Virus record (IMG/VR): IMGVR_UViG_3300032322_001315 | Coordinates: 26,510-90,509 of that record | Origin: a virus | Reading direction: 5' to 3' (one strand) | DNA: 64,000 bases | Shown: positions 7,816-17,441 of the stretch, one piece after another | Numbering within the stretch: position 1 is the stretch's first letter | Layout of the letters: every line of letters starts with the position of its first letter | Made by a program: the position numbers and the translations under genes | Notes under the pieces: model-generated | Database searches by the model: none | The model's input: the letters and a program-made list of their open reading frames with translations, nothing else | Told to the model about the DNA's origin: nothing

Positions 7816-8656
7816 ACTTTGCCTCAATCTTTGCTTTCCATTCTGGAACTCTATTGTATTGGTGAACTAGAACATACTTTTCACCTTTGCTATTATATAC
7901 ATATTCACCATCAAACCTTGGTTCTGGACTTAGTAGATTTGGTCTGAATCTATCAATCTTATTTGGGTCTACTGTTGTTCCACATTGACATGCCCAATTG
8001 GTGTCGTGGTCATTAAACTTTGTAATAGAGTTGTATGGCTCTAATGCGAGAGTTAAATTGACTCCTGCTTGGTCTGGAGTAGGATTATTAATGTGTTGTA
8101 TCTTCAAAAATACATCTAAAGAATAATCAACAAATGTCTTATGTTCTCCTGCCATGGATCCTGCATTATAAATCGGTCTGTCTTTCATGAAATCGTGAAT
8201 CACAGGACCATAACAATGCATCATATTTTCATTTCCCCAATCTTCATCTTTATATTTCAGACCTTCGCACCCATAATTTAACTTCTTATTTCCGAGATTC
8301 TTTTCTAACCATTCAGAAGGATTACTTTGAAAAATAACGTCAACGTCAGTAGAAATGACATACCGAATATCTTTAAGTCCTTTTAAAAACAACCAGTAAA
8401 AATAGTGTCTTGTTGCAGGAACTTGAAAAGTAAAATTTTCAGCAAAGAGATATCCGTTATCTTCTTTATTTCTTTGAGTTGAGGTTTGAAAAATTTCAAA
8501 ACCTTCGTTCTTTAATTTTTGAATGGTATCATCAAGGACATTATGTACAATAATTCCTTTTCTTCCTTTGTATCCGCATCTGCGTAGGGAATTGACCCAA
8601 GGTTTGATTTTATCAAAAGTATATTCTGAAATTGCACTAATAACTAAATCTTGCAT
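7805..8656 (-). CDS. GT-A-fold glycosyltransferase
   Basis: 283 residues. STDVDVIFQSNP (~103-114) provides the DxD metal/nucleotide-sugar motif (DVD) followed by the F.. P element typical of GT-A enzymes. RPIYNAGSMAG (~160) is the usual acceptor-loop NxG segment, and PTPDQAGVNLTLA resembles the GT8/GT-A D-Q motif near the active site. The C-terminal LVHQYNRVPEW is an aromatic cap. It is a cytoplasmic enzyme with no membrane segments. It overlaps the downstream HtrL-like gene and the upstream epimerase, so it is one translational unit of the sugar cluster. Confidence 0.75.
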   Translation of the reverse strand: MQDLVISAISEYTFDKIKPWVNSLRRCGYKGRKGIIVHNVLDDTIQKLKNEGFEIFQTSTQRNKEDNGYLFAENFTFQVPATRHYFYWLFLKGLKDIRYVISTDVDVIFQSNPSEWLEKNLGNKKLNYGCEGLKYKDEDWGNENMMHCYGPVIHDFMKDRPIYNAGSMAGEHKTFVDYSLDVFLKIQHINNPTPDQAGVNLTLALEPYNSITKFNDHDTNWACQCGTTVDPNKIDRFRPNLLSPEPRFDGEYVYNSKGEKYVLVHQYNRVPEWKAKIEAKYAE

Positions 8657-9420
8657 AATTTTTTTCCTAATTCAATAAAAGTTTTTTCATAATCTGAGAA
8701 GGTATAATCTAAATTCAATACTTTTAATAATTTAGTATTATCCATAACAAATTGTCTATCGACAGGACCGGATGATTTAAACTTACCACCATATCTGTAT
8801 CCTGAGATTAAATTTCTTGCTACCTTTCCTATTTCTAAACCATAATTTGAACTTAAATTATATATTCCGGTGATTCTGTGTTTTCCTGCTTCTTCTATTA
8901 GGTATGCAGAATCTTTTACAAAAATAAAATCTCTTTTTGTTTTTTCTGAAATGGTATATACAATCTTACCTTCATTCACCAATTGAGTCATACAGTACCC
9001 AACGAAAGAGTTTCTTCCATATTCAAATCCAAATATATTAGAACCTCTAAGTACCACCACGTTATTGAAATTTTCTAATAGTTTAGTTTCACTCTTTAAT
9101 TTATTTTCACTATAATAATCAAAAGGATTTAGTTGTGAGTTCTCATCGTATGTTTTAAGTTCATTATTGTTACCATAAACTTTACTTGTAGACAACATCA
9201 CATAGTGACATTTACTTTCGTATGCTTTTTTTCCTATCTCAAAATCTATGTCGATGGTTTCATCATATTTAACTATTTTAAATTCTGGATGCAATGCACA
9301 GTTTATTATGATATCGTATTGTGAAAAATTTATGTCTTTAGATTCATTATAAGAAACTTTATCGCAATTTATGTTTTGTCCTATAAAACTATTTTTTCCT
9401 ACTAATAAGATTTTCTCCAC
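8644..9420 (-). CDS. NAD-dependent epimerase/reductase (RmlD-like SDR)
   Basis: 258 residues. The N-terminus ILLVGKNSFIG is the dinucleotide-binding GxxxxIG of extended SDRs, STSKVYG supplies the catalytic serine and YYSENKLKSE the catalytic Tyr-xxx-Lys. Compared with full-length epimerases it is compact, like RmlD/WcaG-type reductases. KRDFIFVKDSAYLI is the substrate-loop segment. It is the second SDR enzyme in the cluster, sharing little detail with the one at 1474-2292, so the pathway probably has two separate modification steps. It overlaps neighbours by 13 and 19 bp. Confidence 0.8.
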   Translation of the reverse strand: MEKILLVGKNSFIGQNINCDKVSYNESKDINFSQYDIIINCALHPEFKIVKYDETIDIDFEIGKKAYESKCHYVMLSTSKVYGNNNELKTYDENSQLNPFDYYSENKLKSETKLLENFNNVVVLRGSNIFGFEYGRNSFVGYCMTQLVNEGKIVYTISEKTKRDFIFVKDSAYLIEEAGKHRITGIYNLSSNYGLEIGKVARNLISGYRYGGKFKSSGPVDRQFVMDNTKLLKVLNLDYTFSDYEKTFIELGKKLCKI

Positions 9421-10115
9421 GGAAATTCTCCATTATATCTTTCATTCATTATTCTATTTCCATTTTCAAAAAATTCTTTATTGACTGATCCTGGATTACC
9501 ATCAACTCTGTAATTTACAGAATATTTACCTGTACAATCAAATTTTGGAAAGTGTTGAGACAATACCGAAGGAAATGCTCTATCTGCACCCCAGCCCATG
9601 TGCCAAATATGAGAGGTTTTAATTGCAACTTCTTTTTTGATACAGTATGTACTAGTATCAATTAAATTGACTCCATGATATGTTTTCCATTTTCCTAACG
9701 ATTCGCAATCATCATTGCATAGATAGTTGTCATCTTTATCTATAATCTTCCTCAAAGAATAGCACCAATCTAATTCATTTTTTTCAATTAAATCGACACA
9801 AGTTTGAACATGGTCCGTATCCAATATATTATCATGGTCTAAAAATAGTATATAATCTTCATTTACCAAATGAGCAAACGATGCATAAACTCTGTGACCA
9901 TAGAAACCATTTTCTCCAACATTCACGGGCAAATAACAAACCTTTAGATTTTTGTTTCCCATATAGTCACTAACAATCACTCTAACATTACCTTCAAAGT
10001 TTGGACCATCACAAACCAAATAGCAAGTAGTAGGATATGTTTGAGATAATACACTTTTAATTGCTTTTCTTACTTCTTTAATTCCAGTTGTGGCAATGAT
10101 AACAACAGCAGACAT
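9402..10115 (-). CDS. Family GT2 glycosyltransferase
   Basis: 237 residues. SAVVIIATTGIKEVRKAIKSVLSQTYPTT-like start is typical GT2 (beta strand, then I.S.L.Q.y), LVCDGPN binds the nucleotide, and LFLDHDNIL (~92-100) is the DxDN metal motif. The C-terminus holds a W..HMGWGADRAFP loop, matching the [E/D]D catalytic region loosely. It is the first gene of the sugar block in transcription order. The block is separated from the methyltransferase upstream by only 9 bp, so it has no obvious promoter of its own in the gap. Confidence 0.85.
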   Translation of the reverse strand: MSAVVIIATTGIKEVRKAIKSVLSQTYPTTCYLVCDGPNFEGNVRVIVSDYMGNKNLKVCYLPVNVGENGFYGHRVYASFAHLVNEDYILFLDHDNILDTDHVQTCVDLIEKNELDWCYSLRKIIDKDDNYLCNDDCESLGKWKTYHGVNLIDTSTYCIKKEVAIKTSHIWHMGWGADRAFPSVLSQHFPKFDCTGKYSVNYRVDGNPGSVNKEFFENGNRIMNERYNGEFPWRKSY

Positions 10116-10124
10116 AATAATATC

Positions 10125-11393
10125 CTATTCAAAAAAATTACTAAGTGTTCCTCTATCAAAATATTGTTCGAAACTTGACACATTACCAAAACACCAGATA
10201 GGTTCGATATAAATCTTGGTCATATATTCGTCAAGTTCATCACCTATATCTTTTGGTCTTTGAACTATACGCATACCAATTTGACCAACAAACTTATCCT
10301 TAAACTTTTCAATTAAATCATCTGATGCATGATATCGTTTGTTCTTTATCTTTGGGTCCATAATGTTTATCATCATACATCCATTTGATGATAATTTACT
10401 CATAATCTTTTCTGCAACTGGAAGATAAAATTTATCTCTCCACTTCTCATATGTATCATACCTTGACCAAGACTGGTCTTCTTCTTTACCCGAACCTGTT
10501 GCGTATTTTTCTGTAGCAAAGTATGGAGGAGATGTAAATGCACAATCGACTTCAGGAATCAAATTCCAATCCATATCTTCTGCTGGTTTTCTCTGTATGA
10601 TGACTGTCTTTCTTGGAGATTCAAATTTGAACAAATCCGTCTTTTCTGTGATGACAAATTTCTCACCACCTTCTAGCAGTTTACTATATTCAATACATTG
10701 CTTCTTATATCGTTCAAATGTCTCTGGATTAGGATCGCAACCATAATACTCTGTTGTATTTGGAGTTGCAAAGAATGCTGCAAGTCTGTCGCCCCAACCA
10801 CACGAGGTATCTAGAATTACATTTGCATTTGTCAATAGATATAAACATTTTGCAACATGAGGCTTAAACTGAGTTGCGACATAAGCACCTAGACGAAATG
10901 CTGCATTGTAACTACTAATACTCAATTCATTATTGTTCATTCTCCAAAGAGGAGATAGTAGTTGTTCTAAATCTATTCCTTTTGTCCATCTGTCATAAGG
11001 AGAATTAAAAGACCAACCACCACAACGATATCTCAAATCACGATGAAAATAATTTGAGCAATCGTTATATGAATGTCCGTTTTGAATTACACCCATACCA
11101 TATTTCTCATATGAATATGTGTAATCATCAAACTTTTCAATGACTTTGTGTTTAACTTCTTCGTGTTTAAAAAAGTAAGATTTCAAATCACTCTTTAAAA
11201 GAGATAGAAAATTATCCTGCATTTCTTTATGCGTTGTAACTTGAAAAGGAAATGCAGGAGTTTTCTCTATAATATATTCTGATAATTCTTTACGAATTTG
11301 TTCTTTAGAATATTTTTGATTTAACTCTTTCCATTGCTCAACATTCAATAGTGGAGGACCACCATTTTTGGTATATTGTGCAAAATTTATCAT
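10125..11393 (-). CDS. DNA methyltransferase (SPPY type)
   Basis: 422 residues. SAM-binding DTSCGWGDR at 195-203 and catalytic TSPPYF with SPPY at 288-291 mark an amino-methyltransferase acting on adenine N6 or cytosine N4. The order (SAM motif before catalytic motif) is gamma-like. A long N-terminal region of about 130 residues includes RCGGWSFNSPYDRWTKG before the catalytic core and may read the target. It shares architecture with the gene at 27744-29333 and is probably a distant paralogue. No restriction endonuclease partner is adjacent, so it is likely an orphan enzyme for self-protection or regulation. Target sequence cannot be read from here. Confidence 0.85.
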   Translation of the reverse strand: MINFAQYTKNGGPPLLNVEQWKELNQKYSKEQIRKELSEYIIEKTPAFPFQVTTHKEMQDNFLSLLKSDLKSYFFKHEEVKHKVIEKFDDYTYSYEKYGMGVIQNGHSYNDCSNYFHRDLRYRCGGWSFNSPYDRWTKGIDLEQLLSPLWRMNNNELSISSYNAAFRLGAYVATQFKPHVAKCLYLLTNANVILDTSCGWGDRLAAFFATPNTTEYYGCDPNPETFERYKKQCIEYSKLLEGGEKFVITEKTDLFKFESPRKTVIIQRKPAEDMDWNLIPEVDCAFTSPPYFATEKYATGSGKEEDQSWSRYDTYEKWRDKFYLPVAEKIMSKLSSNGCMMINIMDPKIKNKRYHASDDLIEKFKDKFVGQIGMRIVQRPKDIGDELDEYMTKIYIEPIWCFGNVSSFEQYFDRGTLSNFFE

Positions 11394-11400
11394 GTCAAAT

Positions 11401-12132
11401 TTATTTCTTCATTCCCATAAATGGATTTTGTTTATTAGTTTTTGGTGCAACGGAGTAGTTACTTTTAGGCATCTTTTTGATTTTTATTTCTGCTTGCACT
11501 TCATAAAATTCTGAACGAGTAGCAACACGGACTTTAAAATCTCCTGAACCTTTCAGTAAAGGTATTGATGCATCTAAACCTAGAGGATTTTTATTTGAGA
11601 TTCTGTAGAAATCGTCTCCTGCTTGCATATAATAAGCAGGTTCGGTCTTTCCTTCTGTATAATGTTCAGTAACCAACTTACCCAAATCACGATTTTCATC
11701 ATTAGCAATATATCGATTAATACCAGGTTGGTCAAAATATGCTTTCATGATTTGAAGTGACACAGCACCAGGTTCTTTTAGTCCACTTTTCGTTGTCGGT
11801 ATCTTTATATCTTTTTTGGGTATACCTGAAAATTTAGAAATATTATCAATAAACTTTTTTGCCTCCGGTGATTTGTTTAAAATATCAACAGCAGCTTCAG
11901 CAGTAGGTGTTTTATATGTTGTTTTCCATTGACCGTTTTCATAATAAACTCTTGGGTTTGAAAGATTGTCAGTATGTGACATTTTAACTTCTACCCAAGT
12001 TTTTATATTTTTATATTCAATTTTAACATCAGAAAATCCTGTACCTACAGAAGGTCTAGATGCGTTTATGCCAGGCAGTTTGTTTATTTCTTTTGCTACA
12101 TCTTGTTCGAATTTATCTGATGCTGCACTCAT
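11401..12132 (-). CDS. PD-(D/E)XK nuclease-like protein, late
   Basis: 243 residues. The early segment GFSDVKIEYKNIKTWVEVKMS contains D35 and E48-V-K50, the D...ExK core of the PD-(D/E)XK nuclease fold, preceded by helical KFEQDVAKEIN (E9 or E15 as motif I). The rest has no recognised domain; it ends in a basic, asparagine-rich tail. It begins under a late promoter candidate (12160-12167), which suggests a role late in infection, for example in DNA processing or as a virion component. I do not recognise the protein beyond the fold. Other possibility: an inactive structural relative. Confidence 0.6.
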   Translation of the reverse strand: MSAASDKFEQDVAKEINKLPGINASRPSVGTGFSDVKIEYKNIKTWVEVKMSHTDNLSNPRVYYENGQWKTTYKTPTAEAAVDILNKSPEAKKFIDNISKFSGIPKKDIKIPTTKSGLKEPGAVSLQIMKAYFDQPGINRYIANDENRDLGKLVTEHYTEGKTEPAYYMQAGDDFYRISNKNPLGLDASIPLLKGSGDFKVRVATRSEFYEVQAEIKIKKMPKSNYSVAPKTNKQNPFMGMKK

Positions 12133-12159
12133 GGCGTTTAGTATTAATTTATGATTAAA

Positions 12160-12167
12160 TATTTATT
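12160..12167 (-). promoter_or_regulatory. T4-type late promoter (AATAAATA)
   Basis: The minus-strand AATAAATA has one mismatch to the T4 late consensus. It lies 28 bp upstream of the ATG at 12132 and overlaps the last bases of the helicase gene. It would express the nuclease-like gene late, while gp41 itself belongs to the early unit. Confidence 0.5.
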
Positions 12168-13560
12168 AGACCTTGAAGCCACCAAACTTATTCTTACTAT
12201 TTGACGCACGTTCTCTATTACCAAACGTGTTTAGAGGTTTATCATCTTGATTAGAATCAACGATTCCTTCTTGTGCAGATTGTTCAACATCATATAGTCG
12301 CATCTTTGCTCTGTCAACACCAATAACGAATCTCTTGTTTGCTGTTGGGTCAGAATATCGATTCTTCAATTGTTTGACCATTAGTTGTCCAAGTTCTTCA
12401 AGTTCGTCTGATGTAATCAATGCGAACATCAAATCTGCTGTTGCAGGAAGACCGAACGATTCGGATGTGTCTTCAAGTCCAGGATCGCTGTTTGTAAATC
12501 CTGACCGGGTAGTTTGGGTAGCAGAAACAATCGGCACATTAAACTCGACCGCAAGACCTCTAAGTTCTTCTGCAATTGCTTTGACATAGGTGTATGAGTT
12601 AACATTTGCTCCTGCTTTAATACGAGAAGAACAACAGATATTGAGATAATCGATAAAAATAATGTCAGGAGTAAAATTACGTTTGAGATTAAGTTCATTC
12701 AACAATGTCCTGAAGTGAGTTGCGGATGCAGTTGCGGTTGGATATTCTTTGATGATAAGTTTGCCTGTGGTCATCTTACGAACACGATTGACTTTCTTAT
12801 CATACATATCTTTTGGTAGTTCAATCAATTCATCAACAGTAACATTCAAAAGATTTGCATCGATACGTTCCGCAATCTTCTCTTCTGCCATCTCAAGAGT
12901 GATATACAGAACATTCTTTCCTTGCGTCATACATCCTGCTGCAACGTGACACATGAACAATGACTTACCAACACCAGTACCTGCAAGTGCGACATTCAAA
13001 GTCTTTGATGGCAAACCACCTTTAGTAATCTTATTGAAATATTCTAGGTCAAATGGAATTCTTGCTTCTTTACGATGATAGAATTCATATCGTTCATCTG
13101 AGTTTTCAAGATAGTCATGCCCAACAGAATTATCAAAACTTACTGCGAGTGCATCGGAAAGAATCTTGGGAATCGCACCTTTTTCTTGTGTCTTGTCTTT
13201 GCCGTCAAGAATTGATATTGAATTAAGGACTGCAAGATAGATTGCCTTCTCTTGGCAGAAAATTTCTGTCTTGTCGATGAGCCAAGAAGAATCCGATTGC
13301 TCAGTTTTATGTAACTCTTTAAGGCAATCTTCGCATTTCTGTACTTCATCGTCTGTAAGATTTTTCTTTTCTCTGACGGCAAGTGATAGTGCTTCAATCG
13401 GCGCCGGATCATTATAATCGTTCGTGAATTTGGCAATTTCATCAAATATTACCTTTTCCGTCCTATCAGTAAAATATTCAGATTTTAGAAATGGAAGAAC
13501 CTTTCGCAAATAGTCTTCATTGTGAATCAGGTTCCTCAAAATAATCTGTTCTATCTTCAT
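12166..13560 (-). CDS. 41: Replicative DNA helicase (T4 gp41)
   Basis: 464 residues from the ATG at 13560, which has GGAAG at good spacing; the frame could open six bases earlier at GTG. It matches T4 gp41 along its length: N-terminal YFTDRTEKVIFDEI, the DnaB-like Walker A GTGVGKS (about 194-200), YITLEMAEEKIAERIDANLL after it, then IIFIDYLNICCSSRIKAG and the SATQTTRSG segment. It is the hexameric 5'-3' replicative helicase that works with a primase (gp61, not in the window). Its start overlaps the end of the small hypothetical gene upstream by 44 bp, within the UvsX transcript. Confidence 0.95.
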   Translation of the reverse strand: MKIEQIILRNLIHNEDYLRKVLPFLKSEYFTDRTEKVIFDEIAKFTNDYNDPAPIEALSLAVREKKNLTDDEVQKCEDCLKELHKTEQSDSSWLIDKTEIFCQEKAIYLAVLNSISILDGKDKTQEKGAIPKILSDALAVSFDNSVGHDYLENSDERYEFYHRKEARIPFDLEYFNKITKGGLPSKTLNVALAGTGVGKSLFMCHVAAGCMTQGKNVLYITLEMAEEKIAERIDANLLNVTVDELIELPKDMYDKKVNRVRKMTTGKLIIKEYPTATASATHFRTLLNELNLKRNFTPDIIFIDYLNICCSSRIKAGANVNSYTYVKAIAEELRGLAVEFNVPIVSATQTTRSGFTNSDPGLEDTSESFGLPATADLMFALITSDELEELGQLMVKQLKNRYSDPTANKRFVIGVDRAKMRLYDVEQSAQEGIVDSNQDDKPLNTFGNRERASNSKNKFGGFKV

Positions 13561-13834
13561 CAACACTTCCTTCGTTATTCAATTGTTTCATCATCAAATG
13601 AGTCAACAAGTCACCAATAGCATTCTTAAAATTTGTATCTTCTTCAATGCCTTCAATTGGTGATTCTATCACATCATAGTTAAATTGTAAATATGCTTTG
13701 TCATCTTCTTCCACTACTCCTACCTTACCATATTTGTAGACAACTCCTTCATATTTACCTGATAATAATTTTATATGAACGTTTTGTTTATCTTCTTCCG
13801 AAAAAATGTAGCAATAATCAACTCCTTCAATCAT
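13517..13834 (-). CDS. Conserved hypothetical protein between uvsX and gp41
   Basis: 105 residues, acidic, beginning MIEGVDYCYIFSEEDKQNV and ending in a run of D and E. It has predicted beta strands in the first half (VHIKLLSGKYEGVVYKYGKVGVV) and an acidic helical second half. No recognised domain. Overlaps uvsX by 4 bp and gp41 by 44 bp, a degree of overlap that argues for a real, translationally coupled gene rather than a shadow. The position between recombinase and helicase suggests a replication or recombination accessory role, but this is inference. Confidence 0.6.
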   Translation of the reverse strand: MIEGVDYCYIFSEEDKQNVHIKLLSGKYEGVVYKYGKVGVVEEDDKAYLQFNYDVIESPIEGIEEDTNFKNAIGDLLTHLMMKQLNNEGSVDEDRTDYFEEPDSQ

Positions 13835-14892
13835 GCTTCTGTCTCCTCAAATGTGTTATGAATTTCATCATCAGAAATAATATCACCAGAAGCAATCAAA
13901 TATTTCTTTTCGATAAAATCTCTAAATGACTTTTGTTGAATGATAGGTAACCAAAAATCTTTGGTGTCAACTTCTTTAATACGATATTTCTTTTCTTCGA
14001 TAACTCCATCACTATCGACTTTAGAATACCAACCGTTGCTGGGTTTAACGACATGACCGGATTCTAGTGCAAGTTCAAGTAGACCAGACCACTTACTGAT
14101 ACCACCTTCAAACGACACAGTAACAGGAATCTTTGACTTTTCTTTTACATAACGAGACTTTTCAACATTGATGATGAAGTTATATCCAACAACGTCAGTT
14201 CCTTCTTTTTCTTGCTGCCGGCCAATGATGTAAATGTTGTCTGCCGAATAATAGGATCCAGTACCACCACCAACAATGTCTTTCGGGAACATACCAATTT
14301 CTTTGTATGTGTGATTGACAACTACCATAGGAATATCTTTGAGAGTCAAATGTGGAGTTACCATACGGAATAAAGACTTGAGTTGCTTTGCTCTTGACAT
14401 ATCAGCAACAGACTTGCCTTCTAGTGCATCATCGACTTCTTTCTTCGATGCTAGATTACCGATAGAATCGATAATGATAATGACTCTTTCTCCACGTTCA
14501 ATTTGTTGCATCTGACTCATGATATCAAACTTCAATTGTTCAATGTCGGTAATCGGAGTATGAAGAACTCGGTCAGTATCAATACCAAAAGATTCAAAAT
14601 ACTTTTGTGGAGTTCCAAACTCAGAGTCATAGAATAGCAATGCTGCATCTTGATACTTGTCAAGATATGACTTTGCCATCAAGAGCGAAAATGAGGTTTT
14701 GAAATGCTTTGATGGTCCTGCCCACATAGTAAGACCAGGAGTTAGACCACCATCGATACGACCAGATAGTGCAACATTGATGATAGGAACAGAGGTAGGA
14801 ATCATATCCTTATTGCTGAACAACTTGGATTTAGATAGAATCTCAGTCTCTTTAATGCTGCTATTTTTCTTCAGTTTATCAAGAATACTCAT
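13831..14892 (-). CDS. uvsX: RecA-like recombinase UvsX
   Basis: 353 residues. The P-loop GPSKHFKT (59-66) is nearly the T4 form GPSKSFKS; YDSEFGTP and the catalytic-region IIIIDSIGNLASKKE follow. VVVNHTYKEIG is the usual L1/L2 neighbourhood. It forms the presynaptic filament on single-stranded DNA, driven by UvsY (36768-37205), and starts origin-independent replication and repair. It lies directly downstream of the DNA polymerase gene (8 bp gap) and upstream of gp41, a replication operon order that differs from T4 itself but occurs in marine relatives. Confidence 0.95.
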   Translation of the reverse strand: MSILDKLKKNSSIKETEILSKSKLFSNKDMIPTSVPIINVALSGRIDGGLTPGLTMWAGPSKHFKTSFSLLMAKSYLDKYQDAALLFYDSEFGTPQKYFESFGIDTDRVLHTPITDIEQLKFDIMSQMQQIERGERVIIIIDSIGNLASKKEVDDALEGKSVADMSRAKQLKSLFRMVTPHLTLKDIPMVVVNHTYKEIGMFPKDIVGGGTGSYYSADNIYIIGRQQEKEGTDVVGYNFIINVEKSRYVKEKSKIPVTVSFEGGISKWSGLLELALESGHVVKPSNGWYSKVDSDGVIEEKKYRIKEVDTKDFWLPIIQQKSFRDFIEKKYLIASGDIISDDEIHNTFEETEA

Positions 14893-14900
14893 GTTTTACC

Positions 14901-17441
14901 TCACGCAAAAAAATCTTCAAGGGAACTTTGTTTTTCTAAAGTCCAGCCAATACAGTCTGAAATAACTCTTACTGGTTCTACAAATGCTTTTTCAAACTGC
15001 ATATCATAATCGATATATTTTTCTAGGTCAAATTCTTTAGGAAGTCTTACCGGAAAAGATATGACGGTCTCTTTGAAAGGATTAGGCATCTTCAGATAAG
15101 AAAACTTAATCTTCTCGCCTTCGTTGATGAATGGATATTTTTTATTGAGACCTTTGTTTTTGATTGCATTATTATATATGATTGCACCCTTAACATGAAT
15201 GGGTGTACCTTTGGTATATAATGTTACTGCATCAGAATACTTACTGATACCACGAATGCCTCTGGGGAAAGAAATTTCTTCTGGTGGAAGTTTCTTAAAT
15301 TTAGATTTTGATTCTGCAACATAAGTGTGCAATTCATTTTCTGTACCATTCAACATAATGTCAACAGACTTTTCCATCATCTCACGAATAGGCATTGGAG
15401 TTGAAGACTTTACCATTTCAAGACCCATCACCTTCATCTTGGGTTGAGAATATTGAATGCCTTCATTATTATAGACATTTAGAATGTATCGTTTCTTTGC
15501 TGTCCAGATGCCTTTGTTTGCAAGTGCTTCTCGCTTCATCTGCATCTTTTGGTCGTATGCGTTAGTATAATCAGCAAGCGTCTGATAACTCTCATCAATA
15601 AACGGTTGAATTTTATTTTCACATACCTTGTCCATGAAGGTGATAATTTTTTCAGGGTCACGTTCCGATTTATACACCTTGTCCACCAACTCACCAAGAC
15701 GGAGATAAATCGAGTCTGTATCAGAAGCAATGACAAAATCTTCATTCTTTGTTTCCAAAAGTTTGTTCATATACTCATTGAGTTTCTTTTCAATCCAACG
15801 AATAGAGAGTTGACCAGCCAGAGTAATTGCTGATGCTTGTCTCACATCAAAGAATCGAAAAAACTCATTACCCAAAGCACCATAAGCAGAGTTTAGACAA
15901 ACTTTCTTTGCTAGTTGAAGATTGTTATATCTTGCGATTCGTTTTTCAATTTCAAATCGTGCTTTTTTGTCTGTTTCTTTTTCAAGTTCTTGTTTTGCTA
16001 CTAGTGCTTTCTTCTTATACACCTTTCGGTCTTCATACATTTTCTCCATCATCTTCGGAAGAAAACCTTGAATATCTGTTCTGAAAAATTCACCGTTAGG
16101 TGTAATTGTCTTTTGAAGATTTTTTAGAATCTCCGTATCAACTTTCATATTCAAAAGATTATTTACTGAAGTAATACTCGACAATTCAATCATTTCAGTA
16201 GTGTAATCTTCTTTCTCTACAAGAGTCTCTGGAGAGATATTGTATTGCATAATCAGATGAGGATATAGACTGTTCAAGTCAAACGATGCAATCCAATCGT
16301 GCTTACCAACTTGGGGTTCTTTAACATATGCACCTTCATATGCTTGGTCTTTTCTACTAACGATTCTTGGAGGAATGATAATATTTTCATTCTTCAAATG
16401 ATTGTAAATCAGAGTGTCCCACATACGAACTTGTGCAAAAACATCATCGTAATTTGTTTTACTGTCATATGCAAGAGTCAGAGCCAACTCAATCAATTTC
16501 AACTTGTCTTCTAATTCTTCAACAAGGTCAACGTCACGAATATTATACTCAATAAACTTTTGATAATTTAATTTATACAATTCATGAAGAGAATCGTATT
16601 CGTCATATGCAATCTTGTTCTTGCCGAGCTCTACACTAGCAATGCTATCGAGTTTGTATGATTCTTGTGATGCGCCTCCAGGTGCATACTTACGATACAG
16701 TTCAATATAGTCAAGCATTGCAATACCAACCATTTCATAGACAGTATGTTCTTTTGCCATTAGAACTGCTTTACGTTCAGAAATATAATTCCAAGGAGAA
16801 AGAGACTTTGCATCTCTCTCGCCTACGATTCTCTTGAAACGGTTGATTAGATATGGGAAGTCAAAGAACTTGATGTTCCAACCTGTGATAATATCAGGAT
16901 AACGAGAAGTCCAAATTTCAAGAAACTTCTTACAAAGAGTCCATTCGTCTTTGCACTTGATGTATGTAATTGCACCACTATCCGTCTTGTAGTCTCCGCA
17001 ACCAAAAACAAAAGTCATACCACCCATGAACTTCAAGGTGATTGCTGTGATTGCTTCGGTTGCATTATATGGGTCAGGAAAACCATTTTCAGAACCCACT
17101 TCAATGTCTATCGTTGCAATAGAGATTTTTGATTGGTCCCACTCAACTTCTTTTGGGTGCGTGTCTGCAATGAAGCAATATTCAAATCGTGTATTGCCAT
17201 ATACTTTTTTGTTTTCTACATCTTCATTTCGTTTTACATAATCTCTTGCCTCACGAATAGAATCAAATTTAAATTCGTGAAGGTATTCACCAGACAAACC
17301 CGTAAACTTTGTTACTTTGTTTACGGGTTCATACAGTTTGGGTTGGTATTCAATTTTCTTGCAAACTTTCTTTCCGTTTACAATTCCTCGATAAAGAATG
17401 TTGTTACCAATACATTGAACATTAGTGTAAAAATTGGTCAT
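14901..17441 (-). CDS. 43: DNA polymerase, family B (T4 gp43)
   Basis: 846 residues. Exonuclease motifs: ATIDIEVGS (112-114 D-I-E), GWNIKFFDFPYL (187-198) and YNIRDVDLV (299-307). Polymerase motifs: A DLNSLYPH (388-395), B KVCLNSAYGALGN (513-525) and C DTDS (574-577). The domain order is exonuclease then palm, as in T4 gp43. The C-terminal QSSLEDFFA-like end resembles the clamp-binding peptide of family B polymerases, consistent with gp45 in this window. Its ATG overlaps the stop of the small gene upstream by four bases. Replicates the phage genome with gp45 and the gp44/62 loader. Confidence 0.97.
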   Translation of the reverse strand: MTNFYTNVQCIGNNILYRGIVNGKKVCKKIEYQPKLYEPVNKVTKFTGLSGEYLHEFKFDSIREARDYVKRNEDVENKKVYGNTRFEYCFIADTHPKEVEWDQSKISIATIDIEVGSENGFPDPYNATEAITAITLKFMGGMTFVFGCGDYKTDSGAITYIKCKDEWTLCKKFLEIWTSRYPDIITGWNIKFFDFPYLINRFKRIVGERDAKSLSPWNYISERKAVLMAKEHTVYEMVGIAMLDYIELYRKYAPGGASQESYKLDSIASVELGKNKIAYDEYDSLHELYKLNYQKFIEYNIRDVDLVEELEDKLKLIELALTLAYDSKTNYDDVFAQVRMWDTLIYNHLKNENIIIPPRIVSRKDQAYEGAYVKEPQVGKHDWIASFDLNSLYPHLIMQYNISPETLVEKEDYTTEMIELSSITSVNNLLNMKVDTEILKNLQKTITPNGEFFRTDIQGFLPKMMEKMYEDRKVYKKKALVAKQELEKETDKKARFEIEKRIARYNNLQLAKKVCLNSAYGALGNEFFRFFDVRQASAITLAGQLSIRWIEKKLNEYMNKLLETKNEDFVIASDTDSIYLRLGELVDKVYKSERDPEKIITFMDKVCENKIQPFIDESYQTLADYTNAYDQKMQMKREALANKGIWTAKKRYILNVYNNEGIQYSQPKMKVMGLEMVKSSTPMPIREMMEKSVDIMLNGTENELHTYVAESKSKFKKLPPEEISFPRGIRGISKYSDAVTLYTKGTPIHVKGAIIYNNAIKNKGLNKKYPFINEGEKIKFSYLKMPNPFKETVISFPVRLPKEFDLEKYIDYDMQFEKAFVEPVRVISDCIGWTLEKQSSLEDFFA

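Noticed and set aside
12429-12698. Alternate-frame ORF inside gp41
   Set aside because: Shadow frame of the helicase gene without independent signals.
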